A stretch of DNA of 64,000 nt from Paraflavisolibacter caeni (GTDB lineage Bacteria > Bacteroidota > Bacteroidia > Chitinophagales > Chitinophagaceae): the NCBI RefSeq assembly GCF_025628885.1, contig NZ_JAOTIF010000013.1, positions 62,001 through 126,000 of the forward strand, written 5' to 3'. The position numbers were made by a program, and so were the translations under genes. Positions 43,979 to 53,228 of this stretch are shown here, piece by piece (the stretch's first letter is position 1; every line of letters starts with the position of its first letter). The notes under the pieces are model-generated. The model saw only the letters and a program-made list of their open reading frames with translations, was not told where the DNA came from and did not search any database.

Positions 43979-45664
43979 ATGAAATATATCATTGTCGGTG
44001 CGGTTGCCGGAGGTGCCAGTACAGCTGCAAGATTGAGAAGATTGGATGAGAACGCAGAAATTGTCATTTTTGAGAAGGGAGCATACATCTCCTATGCCAA
44101 TTGCGGATTGCCATATTATATAGGAGATATTATACAGGATCGGAACAAACTTTTTGTACAAACCGCGGCCAATTTCAATAAGCGGTTTAATGTTGATGTT
44201 CGGATAATGACAGAAGTCATTAATATTAACCCCTCTAAAAAAACAATTACTGCCCGTAACCAGCAAACAGGTGAAATATTCGACGAAGGCTATGACAAGC
44301 TTGTACTCGCGCCTGGTGCTGAACCAGTGCGGCCCCCATTACCAGGAATTGGGTTGGAGGGAATCTTCACATTGCGCAATGTCACTGATACCGACTTCAT
44401 CAAGAGTTATGTGCAAAAATATGCTTCAGGTAAAGCAGTGGTCATAGGTGCCGGATTCATTGGTCTGGAAATGGCAGAAAACCTGCAACACTCAGGACTC
44501 AATGTAAGTATCATAGAAATGGGTAAGCAGGTGCTTGCACCAATTGATTTTCCTCTGGCGGCACTTGTACAACAACACATTCGCTCCAAAGGTGTCGATC
44601 TTCGTTTGAACACCTCAGTAAATGGCTTCAAAAAAGAAGATAGCGGTATCAAAGTTCTTTTGAGCAATGGAGAAGAGCTCTACACAAACATTGTTATTCT
44701 CTCTATTGGCGTCAAGCCTGATACAAAACTGGCTGCAAATGCGGGACTGAAACTGGGCCCTGCGAAAGGTATATTGGTAAATGAATACCTGCAAACATCT
44801 GATCCTGATATATACGCTGTAGGAGATGCCATTGAATTTTTAAATCCTATTACCGGATTATCGTCTAATACTTACCTGGCAGGTCCCGCCAATAAGCAAG
44901 GTCGTATTTGTGCCAATAACCTTGTTATGGGAAATGTGCAGCAATATAATGGATCTATCAATACTGCCATTGTGAAAGTGTTTGATATGACAGTGGCAAC
45001 AGCCGGAGTGCCTGTTAAACAATTAAAGAACAATAATATCGAGTATATAGCTTCCACTACACACAGCGGATCTCATGCAGGCTATTTCCCTGGCGCTACC
45101 CAGATGAGCATTCAATTAGCTTTCGCGCCAAAGAGCGGCAGATTATTAAGCGCCCAAGTTGCAGGGTACAATGGAGTTGATAAACGCATGGACATACTAG
45201 CGTCTGTAATACAAAGGGGGGGCTCCATCTATGAATTGACAGAACTGGAACATGCATATGCACCACCATTCTCTTCAGCCAAAGATCCGGTGAACATAGC
45301 AGGATTCGTAGCAGAGAATATACTGCAAGAACAGATGAATGTTGTTTATTGGGATGAATTCAAAGAAAAAGCCACTGATGCTTTTATCCTGGATGTTCGC
45401 ACTCATAAGGAATTCGAAGCAGGAAGTATTGAAGGAGCAACCAATATTCCATTAGATGAATTACGCAGCAGATTGGAAGAACTACCAAAAGGCAAAGCCA
45501 TTTATATTTATTGCCAGGTAGGACTTAGAGGCTATCTCGCTTATAGGATATTAAAGCAAAAAGGGTTTGTAGATATTTACAATCTTTCAGGTGGTTATAA
45601 GTTATGGAATGCCTGTGCGGCCGAGCACCAAATAAACGCTCCAAAAATTAAAGCATTCGTATAA
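43979..45664 (+). CDS. CoA-disulfide reductase-like flavoprotein with C-terminal rhodanese domain
   Basis: From ATG 43979 the protein has 561 residues (an upstream TTG is less likely). Residues 1-~450 are a pyridine nucleotide-disulfide oxidoreductase: FAD loop VGAVAGGASTAARLR, single redox cysteine C42 in SYANCGLPYYIG, NAD(P)H loop VVIGAGFIGLEMAE and FAD motif YAVGDA. Residues ~460-555 form a rhodanese domain with active cysteine in IYCQVGLRGY. Proteins of this make-up reduce CoA disulfide or CoA persulfide and polysulfide, so a role in sulfane-sulfur handling is likely. It converges tail to tail with the Crp/Fnr gene (no gap). Confidence 0.9.
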   Translation: MKYIIVGAVAGGASTAARLRRLDENAEIVIFEKGAYISYANCGLPYYIGDIIQDRNKLFVQTAANFNKRFNVDVRIMTEVININPSKKTITARNQQTGEIFDEGYDKLVLAPGAEPVRPPLPGIGLEGIFTLRNVTDTDFIKSYVQKYASGKAVVIGAGFIGLEMAENLQHSGLNVSIIEMGKQVLAPIDFPLAALVQQHIRSKGVDLRLNTSVNGFKKEDSGIKVLLSNGEELYTNIVILSIGVKPDTKLAANAGLKLGPAKGILVNEYLQTSDPDIYAVGDAIEFLNPITGLSSNTYLAGPANKQGRICANNLVMGNVQQYNGSINTAIVKVFDMTVATAGVPVKQLKNNNIEYIASTTHSGSHAGYFPGATQMSIQLAFAPKSGRLLSAQVAGYNGVDKRMDILASVIQRGGSIYELTELEHAYAPPFSSAKDPVNIAGFVAENILQEQMNVVYWDEFKEKATDAFILDVRTHKEFEAGSIEGATNIPLDELRSRLEELPKGKAIYIYCQVGLRGYLAYRILKQKGFVDIYNLSGGYKLWNACAAEHQINAPKIKAFV

Positions 45665-46318
45665 TTACACCAGTACTTTATCCAGGCTAATGATCTCAAC
45701 ATAAGAACGATGAAGCTTAACAATGCCTTTATCAGCAAGTTTTTTCATTAGTCTGGAAATTACTTCCCTTGACGAGTTCAGCTCTTGTGCTATTTCTGTA
45801 AAAGGAATGGAAATAATATTACTTTTCTGCATATCCTGGTGTCTTTTCAGGTAAAAGACAAGACGTTCATCCATATTCTGGAAAGCAATATGGTCGATGG
45901 TTTGCAACAATTCTTCAAAGCGTTCACGATAAGAACCTAAAACAAATTGGTACCAGCTTTTATACTGAACCATCCATTGGTCCATATAAGGTAGTGGAAT
46001 ACTTAATAAAGTAGTATCTGCTACAGCTTTGGCCATTAACTCACTGGTCTCCTGTTTTGACGCACATACCATTGACAATGCACAAGCTTTCCCCGCATCA
46101 AGGTAATACATGAAAAATTCGTTTCCCTCATCATCCTCCCGGTAAATCTTGACAAGACCATCCACGATGATCATAGTGGACCGAATGTATTGACCCGTGC
46201 GCATCATTACTGTTCCCTCTTTAAATGTTTTGACTTCTCCAACCTTAACGATTGCAGCAACCAGGTCTTTCTCAAAAAAAGGAAATTTTTGTGTGATATA
46301 TTGTTCAGTGAGGTTCAT
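45665..46318 (-). CDS. Crp/Fnr-family transcription regulator
   Basis: The 217-residue protein has a cyclic-nucleotide-binding-like beta roll (~20-115) and a C-terminal winged helix (~150-217). The recognition helix reads NSSREVISRLMKKLADKG; Arg184, Glu185 and Arg189 occupy the positions that read TGTGA in E. coli CRP, and Ser188 is Fnr-like. The Fnr Fe-S cysteines are absent, but C79 and C85 lie in the beta roll. The adjacent flavoprotein gene has a TGTGAC-N4-GTCACA site, so it is the likely target. It is also downstream of the FGGY kinase on the same strand with 76 bp between; no terminator was found there, so partial read-through is possible. Confidence 0.88.
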   Translation of the reverse strand: MNLTEQYITQKFPFFEKDLVAAIVKVGEVKTFKEGTVMMRTGQYIRSTMIIVDGLVKIYREDDEGNEFFMYYLDAGKACALSMVCASKQETSELMAKAVADTTLLSIPLPYMDQWMVQYKSWYQFVLGSYRERFEELLQTIDHIAFQNMDERLVFYLKRHQDMQKSNIISIPFTEIAQELNSSREVISRLMKKLADKGIVKLHRSYVEIISLDKVLV

Positions 46319-46394
46319 TCCATAAAATTAGGAAATAAGCCTGATCCTAACTTTTGGATAATGCCAGAAATTGATTTCCGAACTATATCATTCA

Positions 46395-47912
46395 TTATGA
46401 GGTTGCTTGCAGCACCTTATCCTTTGCAACGTTTTCAACTGCAGCCAACCATCCTGCATAAGATTTTTTTATCTTACTGGAATTTGGAGCGGGTAGAATC
46501 ATTAACTCGCCTTTATTCATAGAGACCAAATGGTCCAGATCTTTATACACGCCTGCTTTTAATCCAGCCATGAAAGCAGCACCTAAAGCAGATACATCCG
46601 CCTGTCCGATATTGACTACTGGCTTTTCTAGGAGGTCTGCTAAAAATTGTAGAACAAACTTATTGGATGTGATGCCCCCATCCACCATTAATTGTTGCAA
46701 ATCCAAATTAGTATCCAGTTCCATAGCGGTTATGACATCTTTGATCTGGTAAGGGATGGATTCAAGAGCTGCCCTCACAATATGGTTTTTATTTGACCCG
46801 AATGTAAGGCCTGAAATAGATGCTTTTCGATTCATATCCCAATGTGGTGCACCCAAGCCACTAAAAGCGGGCACAAGGTAAACACCTCCATTATCGTCAA
46901 CAGAAGTAGCCATGGGCTCGGTCTGCCTGCTATCAATGAACAATCCTAATTCATTTTTTAACCATTCTACAGTAGCACCGCAGGTAACAATCACGCCCTC
47001 CAAGGCATAATTCACTTTATCTTCCGTACTCCAGCAAATGGTAGTCACCATTCCATTCTTTGATTCCTTTGGCAGCTCTCCAATATTCATCAGGATGGAA
47101 CAGCCAGTACCTAAAGTAGCTTTTGCCGTACCAGGCATGAAACAGCCTTCCCCAAATGCAGCGGCATGAGAATCACCAATCATGCCTGTAATATCTATAG
47201 GAGAAGGTAACAGGTCTTCAAAACTTGTTTGTCCGAACAAAGCAGAGGATGCTTTTGCTTCGGGGAGATTTAAACGGGAAAGTCCGAATGTGCTAAGGAG
47301 TTCCTTATCCCAAGTAAGATCGTGCAGGTTGAAGAATAAGGTGCGGGATGCATTGGTATAATCGGTACTATAGCTTTTTCCTCCTGTCAATCGATACAAC
47401 AGCCATGTATCTACTGTACCAAAGAAAGCCTTACCACTTTCAATAGCTGCATGAATTTTGGGTTCATTTTCATGCAACCATACCAGTTTACTTCCTGAAA
47501 AATAAGGATCGATCACCAGGCCAGTATTTGAGTTGATCATTTCTTCAAGGCCCTCTTCTTTCCAACGTTTACAGATATCAATCGAGCGCTTACATTGCCA
47601 TACGAGTGCATTATATAAAGGACGGCCTTCATCATCCCATAGCACGAAAGTTTCTCTTTGATTAGAAATGCCGCAAGCTTTGATATGTGCCAGATCTCCT
47701 CCACTGGCTTTAAAATCTTCTAAGCACTTTCTAACAGAGGTTAACACATTCTGATAAATATCTTCGGGATCCTGCTCTACAAAACCATTATCAGTGTAGT
47801 GAGTTTTTAATGGCTCTGTTCCTCTAGCAACAGGTTTGCCCTTTTCATCAAATATAATAGTCTTAGTACTGCTGGTGCCCTGGTCAATTGCCAGAATGTA
47901 TGCGGAGTTCAT
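46395..47912 (-). CDS. FGGY-family carbohydrate kinase, GlpK-like with altered substrate pocket
   Basis: The 505-residue protein aligns along its length with glycerol kinase: DQGTSSTKTIIFD at the ATP phosphate loop, NQRETF (R86, E87), the Trp of LVWQCKRS, PYFSG with Y137, and GDSHAAAFGE with the catalytic base D247. Two residues that touch glycerol in E. coli GlpK differ: the Gln after the catalytic Asp is Ser248, and the Phe of GTGCF is Ser272. The F/H-G-G-Y-like ATP motif region DGGITSNKFVLQFLADLL is intact. It is the last gene of the isomerase-transketolase-ABC operon, so I expect it to phosphorylate the ketose made by the isomerase. A true glycerol kinase cannot be excluded. Confidence 0.82.
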   Translation of the reverse strand: MNSAYILAIDQGTSSTKTIIFDEKGKPVARGTEPLKTHYTDNGFVEQDPEDIYQNVLTSVRKCLEDFKASGGDLAHIKACGISNQRETFVLWDDEGRPLYNALVWQCKRSIDICKRWKEEGLEEMINSNTGLVIDPYFSGSKLVWLHENEPKIHAAIESGKAFFGTVDTWLLYRLTGGKSYSTDYTNASRTLFFNLHDLTWDKELLSTFGLSRLNLPEAKASSALFGQTSFEDLLPSPIDITGMIGDSHAAAFGEGCFMPGTAKATLGTGCSILMNIGELPKESKNGMVTTICWSTEDKVNYALEGVIVTCGATVEWLKNELGLFIDSRQTEPMATSVDDNGGVYLVPAFSGLGAPHWDMNRKASISGLTFGSNKNHIVRAALESIPYQIKDVITAMELDTNLDLQQLMVDGGITSNKFVLQFLADLLEKPVVNIGQADVSALGAAFMAGLKAGVYKDLDHLVSMNKGELMILPAPNSSKIKKSYAGWLAAVENVAKDKVLQATS

Positions 47913-47945
47913 AAAAGTCGTATGAAATATTTAATGAAAAGAAGC

Positions 47946-48950
47946 TTATTGATTTTTAGAATTGGCTTTATCAATGATTACAGCAAGTAAGATCACAAAA
48001 CCTTTGACAACTTGTTGCCAGAAAGGAGAAACGTTTAATAGTACAAGACCATTATTGAGTACTCCAATGATGATGGCACCTAACACTGTCCCCATGATAC
48101 TGCCTTTACCACCGGAAAGCGAAGTACCACCTATCACCACTGCAGCAATAGCATCCAGCTCGTATGTGATTCCTGCATTGGGTTGAGCTGAATCAAGTCT
48201 CGATGTAACAATGATACCACCAATAGCAGCCAGTCCGCCAGCTATGGTATAAACAGCGATCTTAATTTTATCAATATTAATCCCTGAAAGTCTTGATGCA
48301 TTTTCATTGCCACCAATTGCATAAATATACCGTCCAAACCTGGTTTTCCTGGTAAGGAGTACAGCCATTAAAACGATGATACCTGAGATCCATACCGGGA
48401 CAGGAATACCTAAAAACCAACCAGTCCCAATAAAGGAAAAACTTTCACCTAAACCACTAATTGGAAAGCCCTTTGTCCACAGCATTGTGAGTCCTCTTGC
48501 AATAGTGAGCACAGCTAGTGTGGCCACAAAAGGAGGCACTTTAAATCTGGTGATGGTCCAGCCATTAAAAACACCTAAAAGTGCACCTATTAGCAAACCA
48601 GCAAGTACAGCTCCAAGAATCGTGAAGCCAACATATAGATTGGCTGAAGGAAATTCAAGACCATTTCTTAGCAAGCCTGCTGTAATCGCTCCAGATAATG
48701 CCAATACTGAACCTACAGACAGATCAATACCTGCAGTGAGTACCACGAGGGTCATTCCGGTTGCGATACATATATTAACAGATATCTGCCTCATCACATT
48801 CCATGCATTATCTATCGTCAGGAATTTATCAGACAGGATGCTTAATACAAAACACAGAATAAACAGGGCAATCAATGATTGGAACCTCGCTAAAGAACGG
48901 GTGTACTTCTTTATACTGTTTTGGCTGTTCAATTTGATTATGGCTTCCAT
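47946..48950 (-). CDS. rbsC: Sugar ABC transporter permease, RbsC type
   Basis: The 334-residue membrane protein has about ten helices and the family phrase VVLTAGIDLSVGSVLALSGAITAGLL, followed by VPPFVATLAVLTIARGLTMLWTKG in outline and GGTSLSGGKGSIMGTVLGAIIIGVLNNGL. It forms the inner-membrane channel with RbsA as ATPase. Its start is three bases after the rbsA stop. ABC sugar importers of this kind are rare in Bacteroidota compared with symporters, which makes the locus stand out. Confidence 0.93.
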   Translation of the reverse strand: MEAIIKLNSQNSIKKYTRSLARFQSLIALFILCFVLSILSDKFLTIDNAWNVMRQISVNICIATGMTLVVLTAGIDLSVGSVLALSGAITAGLLRNGLEFPSANLYVGFTILGAVLAGLLIGALLGVFNGWTITRFKVPPFVATLAVLTIARGLTMLWTKGFPISGLGESFSFIGTGWFLGIPVPVWISGIIVLMAVLLTRKTRFGRYIYAIGGNENASRLSGINIDKIKIAVYTIAGGLAAIGGIIVTSRLDSAQPNAGITYELDAIAAVVIGGTSLSGGKGSIMGTVLGAIIIGVLNNGLVLLNVSPFWQQVVKGFVILLAVIIDKANSKNQ

Positions 48951-48953
48951 TGA

Positions 48954-50459
48954 TTATATAGTTTTAGGTATGGCTGCTTTTAAAATAACATTTTCGGATG
49001 CGCTGCTTACTGGTATTTCAGCGGTCAACCGACCCTCTGATAATACCAGTATCCTGTCGGATATAGCCAGTATTTCAGGTAGTTCGGAAGAAACAACAAT
49101 GATCCCAATACCTGCATCTGCCAGTTGTAATATGATATTGTATATCTCATTCTTAGCATTGATGTCAATACCACGAGTGGGCTCATCCAGCATCAAAACC
49201 TTGGGTTTCTTAGCCAACCATTTTGCCAATACTATTTTCTGCTGATTACCACCACTCAGATTATTGACAGCCTGCTTGTCTGATGGCGTTTTTATTCTCA
49301 GTTCTCCGATGTATTTTTCTGCCAGATCACACTCTTTATCATGGTTCAACAAACCTCCGGTTTCAAGATCATCTAGCGTAGTCAGACAAATATTTGTCCG
49401 CACATCCATTCCCAATACCAAGCCATCCTTTTTCCTGTCTTCCGGTACCAGAGCTAAACCTGCCTTTATAGCATCAGCTGGCGAAGAGAAATGCATGTGT
49501 TTTCCATCGACATAAATACTGCCGACTGTACGCTTTGGATGCAACCCAAAAAGGGCTTCCATCAATTCTGTACGCCCAGCCCCCATCAACCCGAACAGTC
49601 CCAATATTTCACCTCTGCCTAATGAAAAAGATATATCCTTCAGAACATTTTCAGCTTTATCTGAATGACGCAAGCTTAAGTTTTCGATGCGGAGTAATTC
49701 ATCCTTTACAGATTGATCTTCCTTTTGCTTGCGAATGATACTAATGTGCCGGCCAACCATTTTCTGAATCAGGGAATCCTGATCCATTCCTTTCATATCA
49801 CCGCTTTCAATAGAACATCCATCTCTTAATACAACAAACCGATCGGCAATCCTGAACAATTCATCCAGTTTATGAGAAATGTAAACAATGATCTTATTTT
49901 CCTTCCTGAGATTTTCAATAATGCCAAATAGCACATCAACCTCATGATCGCTAATTGCTGATGTAGGTTCATCCATTATGATCACATCTGCATCAATCAG
50001 TAAGGCCTTTGCAATTTCTACTACCTGTTGCTGACCTATCTTCAACTGGGAAACAGGAGTATCTGGGTCCAAATCTAATTTTAACCTTTTCAGCAAAGCC
50101 TTTGTTCTGTTGCGCATGGCTTCTTTATCTAACAGCCCCCACTTATTTAGGATTTCGCGCCCTAAGAAGATATTCTCCCTGATATTTAAATATGGAATCA
50201 GATTTAATTCCTGATGTATGATGGCGATACCACAAGCCTGGGCTTCACGTACTGAAGTAAAATAAACAGGTTCGTCCTTATAAAGGATGCGCCCTTCGTA
50301 ATCAGGATAAACCCCGGAAAGTATCTTCATGAGCGTTGACTTCCCTGCTCCATTTTCTCCCAAAATGGCATTCACCTTTCCTGGATATAGTTCCATACTC
50401 ACGTTATTCAACGCGATAACTCCTGGAAACCTCTTTGTTATGTTTTCGACTGCAAGCAC
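48954..50459 (-). CDS. rbsA: Sugar ABC transporter ATPase, RbsA type
   Basis: The 501-residue protein has two ATPase domains. The first has Walker A GENGAGKSTLMKILSG, signature QLKIGQQQVVEIAKAL and Walker B VIIMDEPTSAI. The second has the usual degenerate Walker A FGLMGAGRTELMEALFG and signature LSGGNQQKIVLAKWL with MLDEPTRGID. It powers import of the sugar bound by the lipoprotein upstream. The start is GTG at 50459. Confidence 0.94.
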   Translation of the reverse strand: MLAVENITKRFPGVIALNNVSMELYPGKVNAILGENGAGKSTLMKILSGVYPDYEGRILYKDEPVYFTSVREAQACGIAIIHQELNLIPYLNIRENIFLGREILNKWGLLDKEAMRNRTKALLKRLKLDLDPDTPVSQLKIGQQQVVEIAKALLIDADVIIMDEPTSAISDHEVDVLFGIIENLRKENKIIVYISHKLDELFRIADRFVVLRDGCSIESGDMKGMDQDSLIQKMVGRHISIIRKQKEDQSVKDELLRIENLSLRHSDKAENVLKDISFSLGRGEILGLFGLMGAGRTELMEALFGLHPKRTVGSIYVDGKHMHFSSPADAIKAGLALVPEDRKKDGLVLGMDVRTNICLTTLDDLETGGLLNHDKECDLAEKYIGELRIKTPSDKQAVNNLSGGNQQKIVLAKWLAKKPKVLMLDEPTRGIDINAKNEIYNIILQLADAGIGIIVVSSELPEILAISDRILVLSEGRLTAEIPVSSASENVILKAAIPKTI

Positions 50460-50493
50460 GTTGGGTGTTTATGATTAAAGAGTGATGAGTAAC

Positions 50494-51132
50494 TTATTTA
50501 CTTTCCAGCTTTAAAGTGATAGGGACAACTTCAATATGATCCAGATTCAAATGCGCCTGATTCAATTCGATAGCACCTGAGAATTTTATTCTATCACCGA
50601 CTTTCCCATTGGCTTTGAAAGAAGGCAAAACTTCACTTCTAACGATCTTATTGATCTCAGCAGACACATTATTAAAGTCCATAGTGCTGTTGAACTCATT
50701 GATATTGATTAGACCGGAAGCATCTCTTATAGCATTTCCATAAACAAATTCAGTGGCAATTTCCAGTTGCTTCTGGGTGGTATCACTGATATAAGAAATA
50801 GTGGTTGTATTCTCACCGATAGCTTTGATGGTTCCTTCTCCTTTTACCAAGAAGTAACGGATATTACCAATGCCAAGAGCATGTGAGTAAGACAGAAAAG
50901 CCTTTGACGGGTCTGATTGAACCAGTTTTAAAAGCGCATCTATTTCAACTGCTTTATCAATGCCGGGCATTAATTTCTTATTAAAGAAATGATGCGCATA
51001 GGAGGCAGCGTCAAATTGCTTGACCGCAGATGCGGCCTTTACTTCATCAAGGCTTTTGAAATAAATAGAATTGTAAGCTACTACTATCAAAGCCACAATT
51101 GAGAGCGCATATTTGATAACTTTCTTTTGCAT
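50494..51132 (-). CDS. DUF2291-family membrane-anchored protein
   Basis: The 212-residue protein has one N-terminal hydrophobic helix (residues 8-24) without a lipobox cysteine and an extracytoplasmic beta-rich domain (YFLVKGEGTIKAIGENTTTI; KVGDRIKFSGAIELNQAHL) typical of DUF2291. Genes of this family are usually found inside RbsABC-type sugar operons, as here between the binding protein and RbsA. Its role is unknown; the context suggests an accessory part of the importer. Confidence 0.82.
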   Translation of the reverse strand: MQKKVIKYALSIVALIVVAYNSIYFKSLDEVKAASAVKQFDAASYAHHFFNKKLMPGIDKAVEIDALLKLVQSDPSKAFLSYSHALGIGNIRYFLVKGEGTIKAIGENTTTISYISDTTQKQLEIATEFVYGNAIRDASGLININEFNSTMDFNNVSAEINKIVRSEVLPSFKANGKVGDRIKFSGAIELNQAHLNLDHIEVVPITLKLESK

Positions 51133-51179
51133 GCAATCTGGTTGAAATGGTGAATGGTGAATGGAAAGACTGATTTCTG

Positions 51180-52145
51180 TTATTTTCCTTCATCCTTCTT
51201 ACCGTAGGCAATGTAATCGCCGACATTATTCTGCGTAACTAATTCTACTGCGACAGGCATCTTCTTTGGAAACTCACGTTTACCTTTAAAATATTCATCG
51301 GCATATTGAGCTGCAGTTTCTGCCATCACTTGTGGAAACTGCATGGCTGTAGCTTCTACTTTACCGTTTTTAATAGCGTCGACGGCATCCTCTGCTCCAT
51401 CAAATCCAAACACTTTTACATGACCCGCTTTACCTGCCGCCACCAGAGCCTGGTAAGCACCCATGGCCATAGCATCATTGCCACAAAAAACAGCATCGAT
51501 ATCGGGGTTTGCCTGGAGTATAGACTCCAATACTTCCATGGCTTTGTTGCGGTCAAAGTCAGCACTTTGCTGTGCAACCATCTTCAATCCGGGGTAATTA
51601 TCAACCAGGCTGTGAAATCCTTTGGAGCGGTTCCAAGTATTGTTGTCACTAACTAATCCCAGTAACTCAACATACTTACCTTGCTTATTCAGCTTTTCGA
51701 CAAAATACCTACCTATGGCGACACAGCCAGAATAGCTATCAGAAAGGATCTGGGAGGTGGCACCATCAGTAGTATTTACTTCGCGGTCCATGCAAAATAC
51801 AGGCACTTTTGCAGCCTTAGCCCTCATCACATTAGCCACCGAGCCTTCAGCATCTGTGGGATTAAAGAGAATAGCACTATAGCCGGAAGCAATTGCATTT
51901 TCAAAATGTTCGGTTTCCAAAGCCGTATTATTTTGAGAATCGAAAATCTTTGCTTCATATCCTAGCTCTTTTGCCTTGGCAGAAGCTTTTTGTGCCAAGA
52001 AAACAAACCAAGGATTGTTCAAAGTTGATACAACAACTGCGATCTTTCTGGGTTGGTCTGATGCTGCTTTGTTTTTGCAGCTACTGGTTACAATTAACAG
52101 AGATAGTAACAGCAGTAAAAAAGGTTGAGGGAAATGTTTTATCAT
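51180..52145 (-). CDS. rbsB: Sugar-binding lipoprotein of ABC transporter, RbsB-like
   Basis: From ATG 52145 the protein has 321 residues and a lipobox (LLIVTSSCK, Cys23). The mature part is a type I periplasmic binding fold: KIAVVVSTLNNPWFVFLAQ, FNPTDAEGSVANVMRAK, PVFCMDREV, VFCGNDAMAMGAYQAL and VFGFDGAEDAVDAIKNG. The ligand-facing NPWF, DRE and FDG elements resemble ribose/allose binders. It should present a pentose-like sugar to RbsC at the inner membrane. It lies between the transketolase subunits and the DUF2291 gene. Confidence 0.92.
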   Translation of the reverse strand: MIKHFPQPFLLLLLSLLIVTSSCKNKAASDQPRKIAVVVSTLNNPWFVFLAQKASAKAKELGYEAKIFDSQNNTALETEHFENAIASGYSAILFNPTDAEGSVANVMRAKAAKVPVFCMDREVNTTDGATSQILSDSYSGCVAIGRYFVEKLNKQGKYVELLGLVSDNNTWNRSKGFHSLVDNYPGLKMVAQQSADFDRNKAMEVLESILQANPDIDAVFCGNDAMAMGAYQALVAAGKAGHVKVFGFDGAEDAVDAIKNGKVEATAMQFPQVMAETAAQYADEYFKGKREFPKKMPVAVELVTQNNVGDYIAYGKKDEGK

Positions 52146-52228
52146 GGTCAATTATCGTTAGAGATCAGGTAAGCAACCGTTAGTTAAATTAGTAAATCAT
52201 CCATAAAAACCATGGAATTGACTCCTGT

Positions 52229-53197
52229 TTATTGTCTTTTTAACAGTTTTAAAGCTGTGGCAACAATGCCTGTTTTTGAAATACCATAATGATTGAATAT
52301 TTCTGCCTGGGAACCTGTAATTGTATATTCGTCAGGAATACCCATTATTTTAAAGGGGTTAGAATAGCCATTCTGCATCAAAAAAGAAGCACAAGCCTCA
52401 CCTAAGCCACCGTAAACGCTATGTTCTTCTACTGTAATCACAGGGGCGCCTGTAGAAGCCACTGCAGACAACAGCTCATAATCAAGAGGCTTTATGGTGT
52501 GCATGCTCACAACAGTAGTGCTGAGATTGTGTTCCTTCTCCAGCATGATTGCAGCCTGCAGAGATGGATAAACAGTTTCGCCTGTAGCAATGATCGTTAA
52601 GGCATCTCCATTTTTGATGATCCTGCCTTTACCAAATTGAAAATCACCATCTTCTGCTGGCTTTAACAAGGGCATTGGTTTTTTACCAAAACGCAGGTAA
52701 ACCGGGTGATGTATTTCTGCAGCCAGCCTGATGGCCTGTTCTGTTTCGAAATTATCGGCCGGGGCTACAATGATTATATTATTAATGGCCCTCAGAGCAG
52801 CAAAATCATGCAGGCTATGGTGGGTAGAACCCAAAGCACCATAGCTAACACCTGCACTGATGCCAATCAGCTTTACCGGATTATCTGAATAAGCAACATC
52901 ATTTTTAATTTGCTCTAAGGCCCTGGCTGTCAGAAAACAAGCTGGTGAGACAGCGAAAACCTTTTTGCCTGCAGAAGCCAATCCTGCGGCAACTCCAACC
53001 AGGTTTTGTTCTGCAATCCCCACCTCAACGATCTGTTGCGGAAATTGCTGTCCATAAGGAGCCAGTTTACCCGAGCCTCTTGAATCGCTGGTGACTGCGA
53101 TGATATCCCTATCATTCAGGGCCAGCTCTTGCAACGTACCAGCAAATACTTCCAGGTTTGCTTTATCTGTTCCTATAGCTTCAATGATTAATCCCAC
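52229..53197 (-). CDS. Transketolase C-terminal subunit
   Basis: The 322-residue protein holds the pyrimidine-binding and C-terminal transketolase domains. The catalytic glutamate is in VEVGIAEQNLVGVAAGLAS; YGALGSTHHSLHDFAALR and TVVSMHTIKPLD are further family blocks. It must pair with the N-terminal subunit encoded 31 bp upstream to bind thiamine diphosphate. The start is GTG at 53197. Split transketolases often serve dedicated sugar pathways, such as the apulose-4-phosphate transketolase AplAB, rather than the pentose phosphate pathway. Confidence 0.92.
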   Translation of the reverse strand: MGLIIEAIGTDKANLEVFAGTLQELALNDRDIIAVTSDSRGSGKLAPYGQQFPQQIVEVGIAEQNLVGVAAGLASAGKKVFAVSPACFLTARALEQIKNDVAYSDNPVKLIGISAGVSYGALGSTHHSLHDFAALRAINNIIIVAPADNFETEQAIRLAAEIHHPVYLRFGKKPMPLLKPAEDGDFQFGKGRIIKNGDALTIIATGETVYPSLQAAIMLEKEHNLSTTVVSMHTIKPLDYELLSAVASTGAPVITVEEHSVYGGLGEACASFLMQNGYSNPFKIMGIPDEYTITGSQAEIFNHYGISKTGIVATALKLLKRQ

Positions 53198-53228
53198 GAT
53201 AATACAAATTAGTTGTTTGATGATGTTT

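Noticed and set aside
48376-49245. 289-codon ORF on the plus strand opposite rbsC and rbsA
   Set aside because: It is a mirror frame of two well-supported transporter genes, rich in Pro/Ser/Thr, with no family pattern.
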